NCBI GenBank assembly: GCA_964584165.1
Contig: CAZOYW010000012.1
Location: 4,066-68,065, forward strand
DNA length: 64,000 bases
Reading direction: 5' to 3'
From: CAZKCI01 sp964584165
Lineage (GTDB): Bacteria > Auribacterota > Erginobacteria > Erginobacterales > CAZKCI01
The position numbers and the translations under genes are program-made. Within the stretch, counting starts at the first letter, position 1, and every line of letters begins with the position of its first letter. The notes under the pieces were generated by a model. It saw nothing but the letters and a program-made list of their open reading frames with translations, ran no database searches and was not told where the DNA came from. Positions 15,810 to 23,592 of this stretch are shown in pieces.

Positions 15810-16901
15810 GTGGACGAACGCGAGAGCCTGATCGTTTTGAACCTGATCCCGGGGATGGGACCGGTGCGCCTGCGGCGCCTGACCGAGCGGTTCGGGTCCG
15901 CCTCCGCCGTGCTCGCCGCCTCCGCCGCCGAGCTCGGGGAGGTTCCGGGGATCGGCCCGCTCCTCTCCCGGGCGATCGCGAACTGGCGGGCCCTGGAATG
16001 GGAGGAGGAGTTTCGCCTCCTCCGGAAGCAGGGATTGCGGGCCCTGACCCGCCTCGACCCGGAGTATCCGCCGGCGCTCAAGGAGATCTACGACCCGCCG
16101 ATCGTCCTCTACGTCCGGGGGGAGCTCCTTCCCGCCGACCGCGTGGCCGTGGCCGTGGTGGGCTCCCGCCGAGCCTCCCTCTACGGCCTGCAGGCCGCCT
16201 TCGCGATCTCCCGGCAGCTCGCCGGGCGAGGGGTCACGGTGATCAGCGGGCTGGCCCGGGGGATCGACGCGCGCGCGCACCAGGGGGCCCTGGACGGGGG
16301 AGGGAGGACGATCGCGGTCCTGGGGAGCGGTCTCCTGAACGTCTACCCCGCCGAGCACCGGGAGCTGGCCGACCGGATCGCGCGCCGGGGAGCGGTGGTC
16401 TCCCAGTTCCCCCTCCGCATGATCCCGGAGAAGACGAACTTCCCCCTCCGCAACCGGATCATCTCCGGCCTCTCCCTGGGGGTCCTGGTGGTGGAGGCGG
16501 CGAAGAAGTCCGGCGCCCTGATCACCGCCCACCAGGCGCTCGACCAGGGGCGGACGGTGATGGCGATCCCGGGGAGGATCGACAGCGTCCCGGCCCAGGG
16601 GACGAACCAGCTGATCCAGGACGGCGCCAAGATGGTGCGCGACGTGGAGGACATCCTCGAGGAGTTCTCCTACCTCTTTTCTTCGCCCGCCCGGGGAGGG
16701 GAGGACGAAGAAAAGAGGGAAATAAACCTTTCCCCGAGCGAGAGAATAGTGTATGAGAGCCTTTCCGCCGAAGAAAAGGAGATCGACGTGATCGCCCGGG
16801 AGACCGGACTTCCCCCGGGCGAGCTGGCGGCCGTCCTCTTCTCGCTCGAGCTCAAGCGCCTGGTCCGCCAGCTCCCGGGGAAGCATTTCCGGAAAACCTG
16901 A
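15810..16901 (+). CDS. dprA: DNA-processing protein DprA
   Basis: Loads RecA onto incoming single-stranded DNA during natural transformation. 363 residues from GTG 15810. N-terminal helix-hairpin-helix (LIPGMGPVRLRRLTERFG, EVPGIGPLLSRAI), central Rossmann-like domain (VAVVGSRRASLYGLQAAFAI, ISGLARGIDARAHQGAL, AVLGSGLLNVYPAEHREL, ETNFPLRNRIISGLSLGVLV-type block with K for E) and a C-terminal winged helix (EKEIDVIARETGLPPGELA). Its presence suggests possible competence. Next gene is topA, a common dprA neighbour. Confidence 0.96.
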   Translation: MDERESLIVLNLIPGMGPVRLRRLTERFGSASAVLAASAAELGEVPGIGPLLSRAIANWRALEWEEEFRLLRKQGLRALTRLDPEYPPALKEIYDPPIVLYVRGELLPADRVAVAVVGSRRASLYGLQAAFAISRQLAGRGVTVISGLARGIDARAHQGALDGGGRTIAVLGSGLLNVYPAEHRELADRIARRGAVVSQFPLRMIPEKTNFPLRNRIISGLSLGVLVVEAAKKSGALITAHQALDQGRTVMAIPGRIDSVPAQGTNQLIQDGAKMVRDVEDILEEFSYLFSSPARGGEDEEKREINLSPSERIVYESLSAEEKEIDVIARETGLPPGELAAVLFSLELKRLVRQLPGKHFRKT

Positions 16902-16912
16902 CGAACCGATCA

Positions 16913-16962
16913 GGGATAACCGCGGATTTCGCGGATTAGCTCCGCGCCATCCGCGGCCTAAG
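16913..16962. repeat. Short inverted word array (GCGGATT words)
   Basis: ATAACCGCGGATTTCGCGGA facing TCCGCGCCATCCGCGGCC. Lies between dprA and topA. Confidence 0.6.
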
Positions 16963-17000
16963 CAGTCGGCCGGGACCGCGACTAGGAGAACCCTCGCACC

Positions 17001-19292
17001 ATGACGCCCAGCACCGCAGCCCAGGCGAAAAAACCGAGAAAACCCGCGGCGAAAAAAGCCAGGGCGAAAAAGGCGCCGTCGGCGCCGGAGGCCCGCTCCC
17101 CGACGCCCTACCTGGTCATCGTCGAATCGCCCGGGAAGATCAAGTCGATCAGCCGCTTCCTGGGGCCGGAGTATCAGGTCCAGGCTTCCTTCGGGCACCT
17201 CCGGGACCTCCCCAAGTCCAAGTTCGGGGTGGACCTGGAGAAGGACTTCGAGCCCTCCTACGCCCCCATCCGGGCCAAGGCGGCGGTGATCGCCGAGCTG
17301 AAGAAGGCCGCCGGCCGGGCGACGAAGATCTTCCTCGCCCCCGACCCCGACCGGGAAGGGGAGGCGATCGCCTGGCACCTCTCCGAGCTCCTCGGACCCG
17401 CCCCGGAGAAGTTCGCCCGGATCACCTACCAGGAGATCACCGCCCCGGCGGTCCGGGAGGCGCTCGCGCATCCCGGCCGGATCGATCTCCGCCTGGTCGA
17501 CGCCCAGACCGCCCGGCGGGTGCTGGACCGGATCGTCGGCTACCAGCTCTCCCCCCTGCTCTGGAAGAAGGTGGCCCGCGGCCTCTCGGCCGGCCGGGTC
17601 CAGTCGGTCGCCCTCCTCCTGATCTGCGCTCGGGAGAAGGAGATAGTGGCCTTCGTACCCCGAGAGTTCTGGACCCTGGACGCCCTCTTCGCGCAGCGCT
17701 TGGCTCCCGGCGCCTTCTGGGCCCGTCTGGAGAAGCTGGACGGGAAGAAAGCCGAGGTCCCCGACCGCGCCGCCGCCGACGCCATCCTCGCCGAGATCCC
17801 CACCGTCTCCTTCGCCGTCGAGCGGATCGAGCACAAGACCCGCTTCCGCAAGCCCCCGCCGCCCTTCATCACCAGCGAGCTCCAGGCCGAGGCCGCCCGC
17901 CGCTTCCGCTGGCCGGTCTCCCGGACGATGAAGACCGCCCAGGGGCTTTACGAAGGCGTCGACATCGGGACCGGCGGGCCGGTGGGGCTGATCACCTACA
18001 TGCGCACCGACTCCTACCATCTCGCCGCCGGAGCGGTCGCGGCGATCCGCGAGCATATCGGGAGCGCGCTCGGCCCCGCCTACCTGCCACCCGAGCCGGC
18101 CGTCTATCGCTCCAAGCGGGGCGCCCAGGAGGCCCACGAGGCGATCCGCCCTTCGGACGTCCGGCTCACGCCCGCCGCCGCCGAGAAGCACTTGAGCCGC
18201 GAGCAGTTTCTCCTCTACGGCCTGATCTGGAAGCGGGCGGTGGCCTGCCAGATGGCCCCCGCCCGGATCCGCTCCACCGCGGTGGACGTGGCGGGGGGCC
18301 GCTATCTCTTCTCCGCCCGGGAGGACCAGATCGAGTTCCCCGGCTTCCTCAAGGTCTACGGCGAGGACGGGACCGAGGAGGGGAGAAACGCCGACGGGAA
18401 GCCCGCCCTCCCCTATCTCGCCGAGCGGGAGCCCCTGGACGTGAAGGAACTCAAGCCCGAGCAGAAGTTCACCCAGCCGCCTCCCCGCTACACCGAGGGC
18501 ACGCTGGTCAAGGTGTTGGAGGAGAACGGGGTGGGCCGCCCCTCCACCTACGCCCCCACGATCGAGACCCTGAAGAAGCGCTCCTACATCGTGCGCGAGG
18601 AAGGGAAGCTCAAGCCCACCGAGCTCGGGCGGAAGGTGGACGATCTTCTCCAGGCCCACTTCCCCCTCCTGATCAACGTCGACTTCACGGCCGGGTTGGA
18701 GAAGGAGCTGGACGACGTGGAGGAGGGGACGATCGGCTGGCGGAAGGTGGTGAAGGATTTTTACGAGCCCTTCCGGGAGACGCTGGAGAAGGCGGAGAAG
18801 GAGATGGTGAACCTGAAGCAGACGCTCGTTCCCACCGAGATCGCCTGCGCCTCCTGCGGGAAGATGATGGTTATCCGCTGGGGGCGCAACGGCCAGTTCC
18901 TCGCCTGCTCGGGCTGGCCGGATTGCCGGAACACCAAGAACTTCCGGACCCTCCCGGACGGGAAGATCGAGGTAGAGCCGGAGGAGAAGACCGACCGCCG
19001 TTGCCCCAAGTGCGGAGCGCCGATGGTGGTGAAGCGGCGGCGGAACGGGAAGTTCCTCGCCTGCTCCACCTACCCGGCCTGCAAGGGGTCGGGCCCCTAT
19101 CCGGTGGGCGTTCCCTGCCCCCAGGCGGGGTGCGGCGGGGAGATCGTCCAGCGCTTCTCCCGCAAGGGCTTCTCCTTCTACGGCTGCTCCCGTTACCCCG
19201 ACTGCCGCTTCGTCTCCCGGAGGATCCCCGCCCCCGCCGCCACAGACGGAGAAAAGAAAGAGGAAGCGTCAACGCCGACGGATAAGGCATAG
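17001..19292 (+). CDS. topA: DNA topoisomerase I
   Basis: Type IA enzyme relaxing negative supercoils, 763 residues. A Lys/Ala-rich N-terminal extension of about 30 residues precedes the Toprim domain (YLVIVESPGKIKSISRFL, then APDPDREGEAIAWHL with the DxD metal site). The catalytic Tyr is in LITYMRTDSYHLA; GRVQSVALLLICARE and GRPSTYAPTIETLKKRSYI also match. The C-terminus carries three four-Cys zinc fingers (CASCGKMMV..., CPKCGAPMVVKRRRNGKFL..., CPQAGCGGEIVQRF...). AGGAGAA precedes the ATG. Confidence 0.98.
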   Translation: MTPSTAAQAKKPRKPAAKKARAKKAPSAPEARSPTPYLVIVESPGKIKSISRFLGPEYQVQASFGHLRDLPKSKFGVDLEKDFEPSYAPIRAKAAVIAELKKAAGRATKIFLAPDPDREGEAIAWHLSELLGPAPEKFARITYQEITAPAVREALAHPGRIDLRLVDAQTARRVLDRIVGYQLSPLLWKKVARGLSAGRVQSVALLLICAREKEIVAFVPREFWTLDALFAQRLAPGAFWARLEKLDGKKAEVPDRAAADAILAEIPTVSFAVERIEHKTRFRKPPPPFITSELQAEAARRFRWPVSRTMKTAQGLYEGVDIGTGGPVGLITYMRTDSYHLAAGAVAAIREHIGSALGPAYLPPEPAVYRSKRGAQEAHEAIRPSDVRLTPAAAEKHLSREQFLLYGLIWKRAVACQMAPARIRSTAVDVAGGRYLFSAREDQIEFPGFLKVYGEDGTEEGRNADGKPALPYLAEREPLDVKELKPEQKFTQPPPRYTEGTLVKVLEENGVGRPSTYAPTIETLKKRSYIVREEGKLKPTELGRKVDDLLQAHFPLLINVDFTAGLEKELDDVEEGTIGWRKVVKDFYEPFRETLEKAEKEMVNLKQTLVPTEIACASCGKMMVIRWGRNGQFLACSGWPDCRNTKNFRTLPDGKIEVEPEEKTDRRCPKCGAPMVVKRRRNGKFLACSTYPACKGSGPYPVGVPCPQAGCGGEIVQRFSRKGFSFYGCSRYPDCRFVSRRIPAPAATDGEKKEEASTPTDKA

Positions 19293-19367
19293 CGCAAAGC
19301 GCATAGCGCAAAGCGCCTCAGCCCGCCATGGCGCTCTGCGCCATGCGCTCTGCGCTCTGCGCTCTGC
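19285..19367. repeat. Inverted word array (GCATAGCGCAAAGC words)
   Basis: Two left words GGCATAGCGCAAAGC face tandem GCGCTCTGCGCC words ending at 19367, next to the xerC start codon. Shares its word with 9526-9562. The last topA codons lie in the left arm. Confidence 0.82.
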
Positions 19368-19368
19368 C

Positions 19369-20271
19369 ATGCTTCCCGGGCTGACAGCCTACGTCGACGC
19401 CTTCCTCCGCTACCTCCGGGTGGAGCGGAACGCCTCGGACCACACCCTGCGCAATTACCGGATCGATCTCGGCCAGTTCGAGTCGTTCCTGAGCGGGGCG
19501 GGCTCCCTGGGCGCGGTCCGGGTGAAGTCGATCGACCGGATGGCCCTGCGGGCCTTTCTCGCCCACCTGCAGAAGGGCGGGGCGGGGAAATCCACCCTCT
19601 CCCGCAAGGTCTCCTCCTTGCGCTCCTTCTTCCGCTACCTCCAGCGGGAGGAGGTGATCGAGGCCAACCCCGCCCGTCTCCTCTCCCTCCCCCGCCGGGA
19701 GAAGAAGCTTCCCGCCTTCCTCGACCAGAAGGAGGTGGAGGCCCTCCTCGCCGCTCCGGATCCCCGCACCTTCCTCGGCCTCCGCGACCGGGCGATCCTG
19801 GAGACGCTCTACAGCACCGGGATGCGGATCGGGGCCCTCACCGGCCTCTCCCTCGGCGACGTCGATTTGATCGGGGAGGTCGCCCGGGTGCGGGAGAAGG
19901 GGAAGAAGGAGCGGCTTTGCCCGCTGGGGAGCTATGCCGTCAAAGCCCTCCACGAGTATCTGCGGGCCTCCGCCTCCTTCGGGTCCGCGCGTTCGCGCCC
20001 CGTCTTCGTCAACCGGGACGGGGGAAGGCTCACCGCCCAGGCGGCGCGGGACCTCCTCGACAAACACATCCGCACGGCCGCGATCGCGAAGAAGGTCTCC
20101 CCCCACGCCCTGCGCCACTCCTTCGCCACTCACCTCCTCGATTCCGGCGCCGACCTGCGCGCCGTCCAGGAGTTGCTCGGCCACGCCTCTCTCTCCACCA
20201 CCCAGATCTACACCCACGTCTCCCAGGAGCGCCTCCGGAAGGTGTACGATCAGACGCACCCCCGGGCGTAA
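19369..20271 (+). CDS. xerC: Tyrosine recombinase XerC
   Basis: 300 residues, the usual length. N-terminal SAM-like domain (FLRYLRVERNASDHTLRNYR), C-terminal catalytic domain with all key residues: Arg in LYSTGMRIGALTGLSLGDVD, Lys in VREKGKKERLCPLG, HALRHSFATHLLDSGADLR, then ELLGHASLSTTQIYTHV with His and the nucleophile Tyr. Resolves chromosome dimers at dif with XerD. Adjacent to topA, a frequent arrangement. No dif-like site recognised nearby, and no mobile-element genes, so a housekeeping recombinase rather than an integrase. Confidence 0.95.
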   Translation: MLPGLTAYVDAFLRYLRVERNASDHTLRNYRIDLGQFESFLSGAGSLGAVRVKSIDRMALRAFLAHLQKGGAGKSTLSRKVSSLRSFFRYLQREEVIEANPARLLSLPRREKKLPAFLDQKEVEALLAAPDPRTFLGLRDRAILETLYSTGMRIGALTGLSLGDVDLIGEVARVREKGKKERLCPLGSYAVKALHEYLRASASFGSARSRPVFVNRDGGRLTAQAARDLLDKHIRTAAIAKKVSPHALRHSFATHLLDSGADLRAVQELLGHASLSTTQIYTHVSQERLRKVYDQTHPRA

Positions 20272-20284
20272 GGCGGTTTTTCGG

Positions 20285-20321
20285 CCAAGGACATCAGGGA
20301 CGGCAAGGACAGCAAGGACTG
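20285..20321. repeat. One-armed word array (CAAGGACAG words)
   Basis: CCAAGGACATCAGGGACGGC and AAGGACAGCAAGGACTGA in tandem, up to the base before the next start codon. Confidence 0.65.
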
Positions 20322-22016
20322 ATGACGAAGACGGTCGAGGCCAGGAAAGACGGGCCGGAGAACCGCTTACCGTCCGGGGGCGGTTATCTCGTCGTTCTGG
20401 TCCTCCTCGTATTTCTGATCCCCCGCCTCTTCGTCGCCTCCCCCGTCTGCTTCCTCGCCCTGGACGAGGCCAAATACCTCGCCCTGGCGAAATCGTTTCC
20501 CGCCCACGCCCTTTTCAATGATCAATTCTACGTCGTCCACCCGCCCCTCTTTCCGGCCGCGATCCGCCTTTTCTCCTTCGTCCTCCCCGACCACGTCTCC
20601 GGCATCCTCGTCTCGCTCCTTTCGGCCCTGGCCGCCTTCGCCCTGACGGCCCGCCTCTTCCACCTTTTCGGCAAGGACTGGCGGTGGGTAGCCGTCGCGC
20701 TCCTCCCGCTCGCCGTCTCCCCCCTCCACATCCCCACCTCGCGCGTGATCTACAAAGACTCCCTCTTCTTCGCCCTCTTCCTCGCCTCCCTCTACTATTT
20801 CTTGCGCGGCCTCGCGGGGGGTCCCCGCGCCTCCTACCCGCTCGCCGCCGCGGCATCGGCGCTCTGCGCCCTCACCTCGGATCTCGCGGCCTACCTCTTC
20901 CTGGCCTTCCTCCTCGCCTGGTTCCTCCTCCCCCGCGCGAGGGGCCGGGGGAGGGGGCCGCTCCTCCCCCCGCTCGCCCTCCTCCTCGTCCAGTCCGCCT
21001 GGATCGGCGTCCGCTGGCGGATCTTCAGCCAAAACGAGTTCTACCCGGCGGGCGTGGACGGCCTGATCGAGAGGGTGGGCGGCTGGAACCTCCGCTCGCT
21101 CCTCGCCCCGCGCTATCTTCCCCAGACGGTCCGCCTCTTCGATTTCCGCCTCGACCTCTCCCGGCTCGGGCTCCACAACAACGTCTATCCGCTGGAAGGG
21201 CTAGCCGATCTTCCCTCCGCGCTCTACATCCTGTTCTATGCCTTTTGCGCCCTATCCGCGTTGAGCGTTCTGGTCATCTCTCGCCGCGATCCGGGAGGGT
21301 CATCCTCGGCAAGCTGGGCGTTTTCCTCTCCTCCGGCGATTAGCGCCGGGGAGGGGCCTCGCCCGGCCCGGTCCGGTCTCTTCTTCTCATCGCTTCTGAT
21401 CGTCTATTCCCTCCCCGCCCTCCTTCATCCCGAGCCGAGATTCCTGCTGCCGGTTCTCCTCCCCCTCGGCTACCTTTTCGCGGAAGGGGTGGAGCGCCTC
21501 GCCGGCAAGTGGATGCGCGTCGCCGCGCCGGTCCTGATCGTCCCCCTCCTGATCGCATCTCTCGCCTGGTTCGAAAGCCATCGCCGCTTCGCGCTGACCG
21601 TCCGGAAGGAAGTGGAATCCGCGCGGACGGCGGCCTATCTCGAGACCCTCCCCGAGGGGGGGATCATGGCCCAGGTCGGCTACCCGCCCGAGCTCGCCTA
21701 TCTGACCGGGCGGCGAGTGGTCGCCCTCCCGCTCGAGCCGGCGGACCTGGACCGCTTCATCGCGCGCTACGGGATCCGCTATCTCGTCTACGGCCAGCGC
21801 TACTGGGCCCCGGTCGATCCCCGCTTCGCCCGTTCGATCTGGTGTTGGGAGACGATCCAGCAGATCCGCGCTCATCCCGAGAAGTACCCGCTGCTCAAAA
21901 CCGTCGATGAAACCTACGGCCCGGGCGAACGTCCAGACCGTGTCTTCATCCATTCCGTTTCGCTCGGGACGATCCTCCCGGATCGCCCCGAGCGAAACGG
22001 AAGAGGACCTTCATAG
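20322..22016 (+). CDS. Predicted GT39/PMT-like membrane glycosyltransferase
   Basis: 564 residues from MTKTVEARKDGPENRLPSGG; ATG 20322 immediately follows the word array. A first helix (YLVVLVLLVFLIPRLF) is followed by the acidic loop ALDEAKYLALAKSF (the DE pair is typical of dolichol- or undecaprenol-phosphate-sugar dependent GT-C enzymes), VHPPLFPAAIR, then about ten more hydrophobic helices. The C-terminal about 140 residues are soluble and outward-facing (GGIMAQVGYPPELAYLTGRR). Probably glycosylates a cell-envelope molecule. Substrate unknown. The frame is open further upstream only because it shadows xerC. Confidence 0.8.
   Translation: MTKTVEARKDGPENRLPSGGGYLVVLVLLVFLIPRLFVASPVCFLALDEAKYLALAKSFPAHALFNDQFYVVHPPLFPAAIRLFSFVLPDHVSGILVSLLSALAAFALTARLFHLFGKDWRWVAVALLPLAVSPLHIPTSRVIYKDSLFFALFLASLYYFLRGLAGGPRASYPLAAAASALCALTSDLAAYLFLAFLLAWFLLPRARGRGRGPLLPPLALLLVQSAWIGVRWRIFSQNEFYPAGVDGLIERVGGWNLRSLLAPRYLPQTVRLFDFRLDLSRLGLHNNVYPLEGLADLPSALYILFYAFCALSALSVLVISRRDPGGSSSASWAFSSPPAISAGEGPRPARSGLFFSSLLIVYSLPALLHPEPRFLLPVLLPLGYLFAEGVERLAGKWMRVAAPVLIVPLLIASLAWFESHRRFALTVRKEVESARTAAYLETLPEGGIMAQVGYPPELAYLTGRRVVALPLEPADLDRFIARYGIRYLVYGQRYWAPVDPRFARSIWCWETIQQIRAHPEKYPLLKTVDETYGPGERPDRVFIHSVSLGTILPDRPERNGRGPS
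21953..22002. other. 16-bp perfect hairpin in the last codons of the glycosyltransferase gene
   Basis: TTCCGTTTCGCTCGGG (21953-21968) pairs exactly with 21987-22002; the 18-base loop contains its own CGATCC/GGATCG stem. Ends 12 bases before the stop codon. Confidence 0.7.
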
Positions 22017-22064
22017 GGGCAACCATCAGCGGAGCCAACATTCGATGAAGGGAGGAACGTTCCC

Positions 22065-22850
22065 ATGAAAAGAGCGAGGAAGGCCATTACCCTGTCGCTA
22101 GTCGCGGCCGCGATCGCCGGCTGCGCCTCTCCGAAGCCGGAGCGGGAGACGCTCGCCCAGGTCTCCACCCTGGACGCGGTCCTGGCCGGGGCTTACGACG
22201 GAGCGGTGACGATCGGCGCCCTGAAGGGGATGGGGGACGCCGGGATTGGGACCTTCCACGCCCTGGATGGCGAGATGACGGTCTGGGAGGGGGAGGTCTA
22301 CCGGATCGGCTACGACGGGAAGGCCGCGGTCGTCGGCGATGCAGCGACCACGCCCTTCGCCACGGTGACCTGGTTCGACCGCGACCTCGAGGTCGCCCTC
22401 CCTCCGGGGACGACCTTCGCGTCGCTCCCCGGGCTCCTGGACCGGGCCCTTCCGTCGCCGAACCTGTTCTATCTCGTGGTCATCCCGGGCCGGTTCGCCT
22501 ACGTGAAGACGCGTTCCGTCCCGGCCCAGGTCAAGCCCTACCCGCCTCTCGTCGAGGTGACAAAGCGGCAGTCGGAGTTCGAGTTCCGCGACGTCGAGGG
22601 GACGCTGGTGGGGCTGCGCTGCCCCCCCTTCGCCCGGGGCCTGAACCTGCCGGGCTACCACCTCCATTTCCTGACCGCCGACCGAACGGGGGGAGGGCAC
22701 CTTCTCGACTTCACCCTGGCGGAGGAAGCGACCGCCGGGATCGACGCCACGCCCGAGCTGAAGCTCATCCTGCCCGAGGGGAGCGCGGAGTTCGGCGCGG
22801 CGGACCTGGGGAAGGACCGGACGGAGGAGATGGAGGCGGCGGAGCGCTGA
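22065..22850 (+). CDS. budA: Acetolactate decarboxylase, predicted lipoprotein
   Basis: Converts 2-acetolactate to acetoin and CO2. 261 residues. TLDAVLAGAYDGAVTIGALK, GIGTFHALDGEMTVWEGEVY and PGYHLHFLTADRTGGGHLLD match the family; the HLH pair and the following His are the expected zinc ligands. Unusual N-terminus: MKRARKAITLSLVAAAIAGC, a lipoprotein signal, so the enzyme is probably membrane-anchored outside the cytoplasm. GGGAGG ribosome binding site overlaps the palindrome GGAACGTTCC. No acetolactate synthase or butanediol dehydrogenase is adjacent. Confidence 0.9.
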   Translation: MKRARKAITLSLVAAAIAGCASPKPERETLAQVSTLDAVLAGAYDGAVTIGALKGMGDAGIGTFHALDGEMTVWEGEVYRIGYDGKAAVVGDAATTPFATVTWFDRDLEVALPPGTTFASLPGLLDRALPSPNLFYLVVIPGRFAYVKTRSVPAQVKPYPPLVEVTKRQSEFEFRDVEGTLVGLRCPPFARGLNLPGYHLHFLTADRTGGGHLLDFTLAEEATAGIDATPELKLILPEGSAEFGAADLGKDRTEEMEAAER

Positions 22851-23130
22851 ACTGCGAATTGCGAGAATTTCTCCAGCTGAGAGATGTAATACAGCGNNNN
22901 NNNNNNNNNNNNNNNNNNNNNNNNNNNNNNNNNNNNNNNNNNNNNNNNNNNNNNNNNNNNNNNNNNNNNNNNNNNNNNNNNNNNNNNNNNNNNNNNGAGC
23001 GCTGAACTGCGAATTGCGAGAATTTCTCCAGCTGAGAGATGTAATACAGCGTCGCCCCAAAGAGAGCGGCGCTGCAAGCCTGGATCTGCCTGCGCTGTGC
23101 TATTCGCGCAATTCGCGAAATTCGTAGTTC
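22842..23130. repeat. Inverted word array (GCGAATTGCG words) with duplicated gap flanks
   Basis: The 55 bases 22842-22896 before the N-run recur exactly at 22997-23051 after it. CTGCGAATTGCGAGAATTT is mirrored by ATTCGCGCAATTCGCGAAAT near 23102-23121. Fills the space between convergent genes. Confidence 0.8.
22897..22996. other. Assembly gap (100 N) with identical flanks
   Basis: Both sides of the gap carry the same 55 bases, so this is either a true repeat that broke the assembly or the same contig end written twice. Confidence 0.99.
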
Positions 23131-23133
23131 AAT

Positions 23134-23424
23134 TTAGGTGGTTTCGGTCAGGTCCCAGACGAAGGCCTTGATCCCCTCGGCGCGGAGGCGCTCGCGCAGG
23201 GCGCGGACGCAGGCGAGGAGCTGGGCCGTTTTCTCCTCGTCCCCGGCCACGAAGAGGACGTTGTTGAGCCCGGGCCAGATGTCGTTCCCCATGTGGGTCC
23301 CAGAGGCCGTCCCCCGGCCGTGCGCTCCCTCGATCTTGGTGTAGTTCTGGAGGGCACAGCCCTCCAGGACCTCCATCACCTCGTCATCCATCGCCTCGTT
23401 GAAGCAGATCATCACCATTTTCAT
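23134..23424 (-). CDS. PII-like small protein associated with RND transporters (PG0541-like)
   Basis: 96 residues: MKMVMICFNEAMDDEVMEVL, then CALQNYTKIEGAHGRG, GNDIWPGLNNVLFVAGDEEK and RAEGIKAFVWDLTET. Size and the beta-alpha-beta pattern fit the PII/CutA-like superfamily, and similar proteins are repeatedly found beside RND efflux pumps (PG0541 family transporter-associated protein). It closes the tetR-tolC-adaptor-RND operon here. Likely a small trimeric sensor; its ligand is unknown. Its ribosome binding site and start lie in one arm of a 22-bp inverted repeat. Confidence 0.8.
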   Translation of the reverse strand: MKMVMICFNEAMDDEVMEVLEGCALQNYTKIEGAHGRGTASGTHMGNDIWPGLNNVLFVAGDEEKTAQLLACVRALRERLRAEGIKAFVWDLTETT

Positions 23425-23524
23425 TTTCGGATTCCCCCTTCAGTGCCATGGTTGCTTCAGGAAAGTTCAGCGCTCGTGCGGCCGTGCCGTTTCCACTATC
23501 GCGGGGGAATCCGAAAATGAAAAA
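23417..23524 (-). promoter_or_regulatory. 22-bp perfect inverted repeat enclosing start and ribosome binding site of the PII-like gene
   Basis: 23417-23438 is the exact complement of 23503-23524, with a 64-base loop. The minus-strand start codon (23422-23424) and its GGGGGA site are in the stem, so folding would hide them. Confidence 0.75.
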
Positions 23525-23557
23525 TCGGCCGGGATCCGAGAGATTGGCGGCGCGCCA

Positions 23558-23592
23558 TCGGTTTCCTTCGTGTCCTGGTGCCTTGGTGGTTC
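23558..23592. repeat. One-armed word array (CTTCGTGTCCTGGTGCC words)
   Basis: TTTCCTTCGTGTCCTGGTGC followed by CTTGGTGGTTCAA just after the RND stop codon. Confidence 0.55.

Noticed and set aside
15720..18659. 979-codon open frame on the minus strand
   Set aside because: Antisense to dprA and topA, both unmistakable; no family features.
19369..20271. Integrase of a mobile element
   Set aside because: Length, motifs and topA neighbourhood fit chromosomal XerC; no att sites, phage or transfer genes around.
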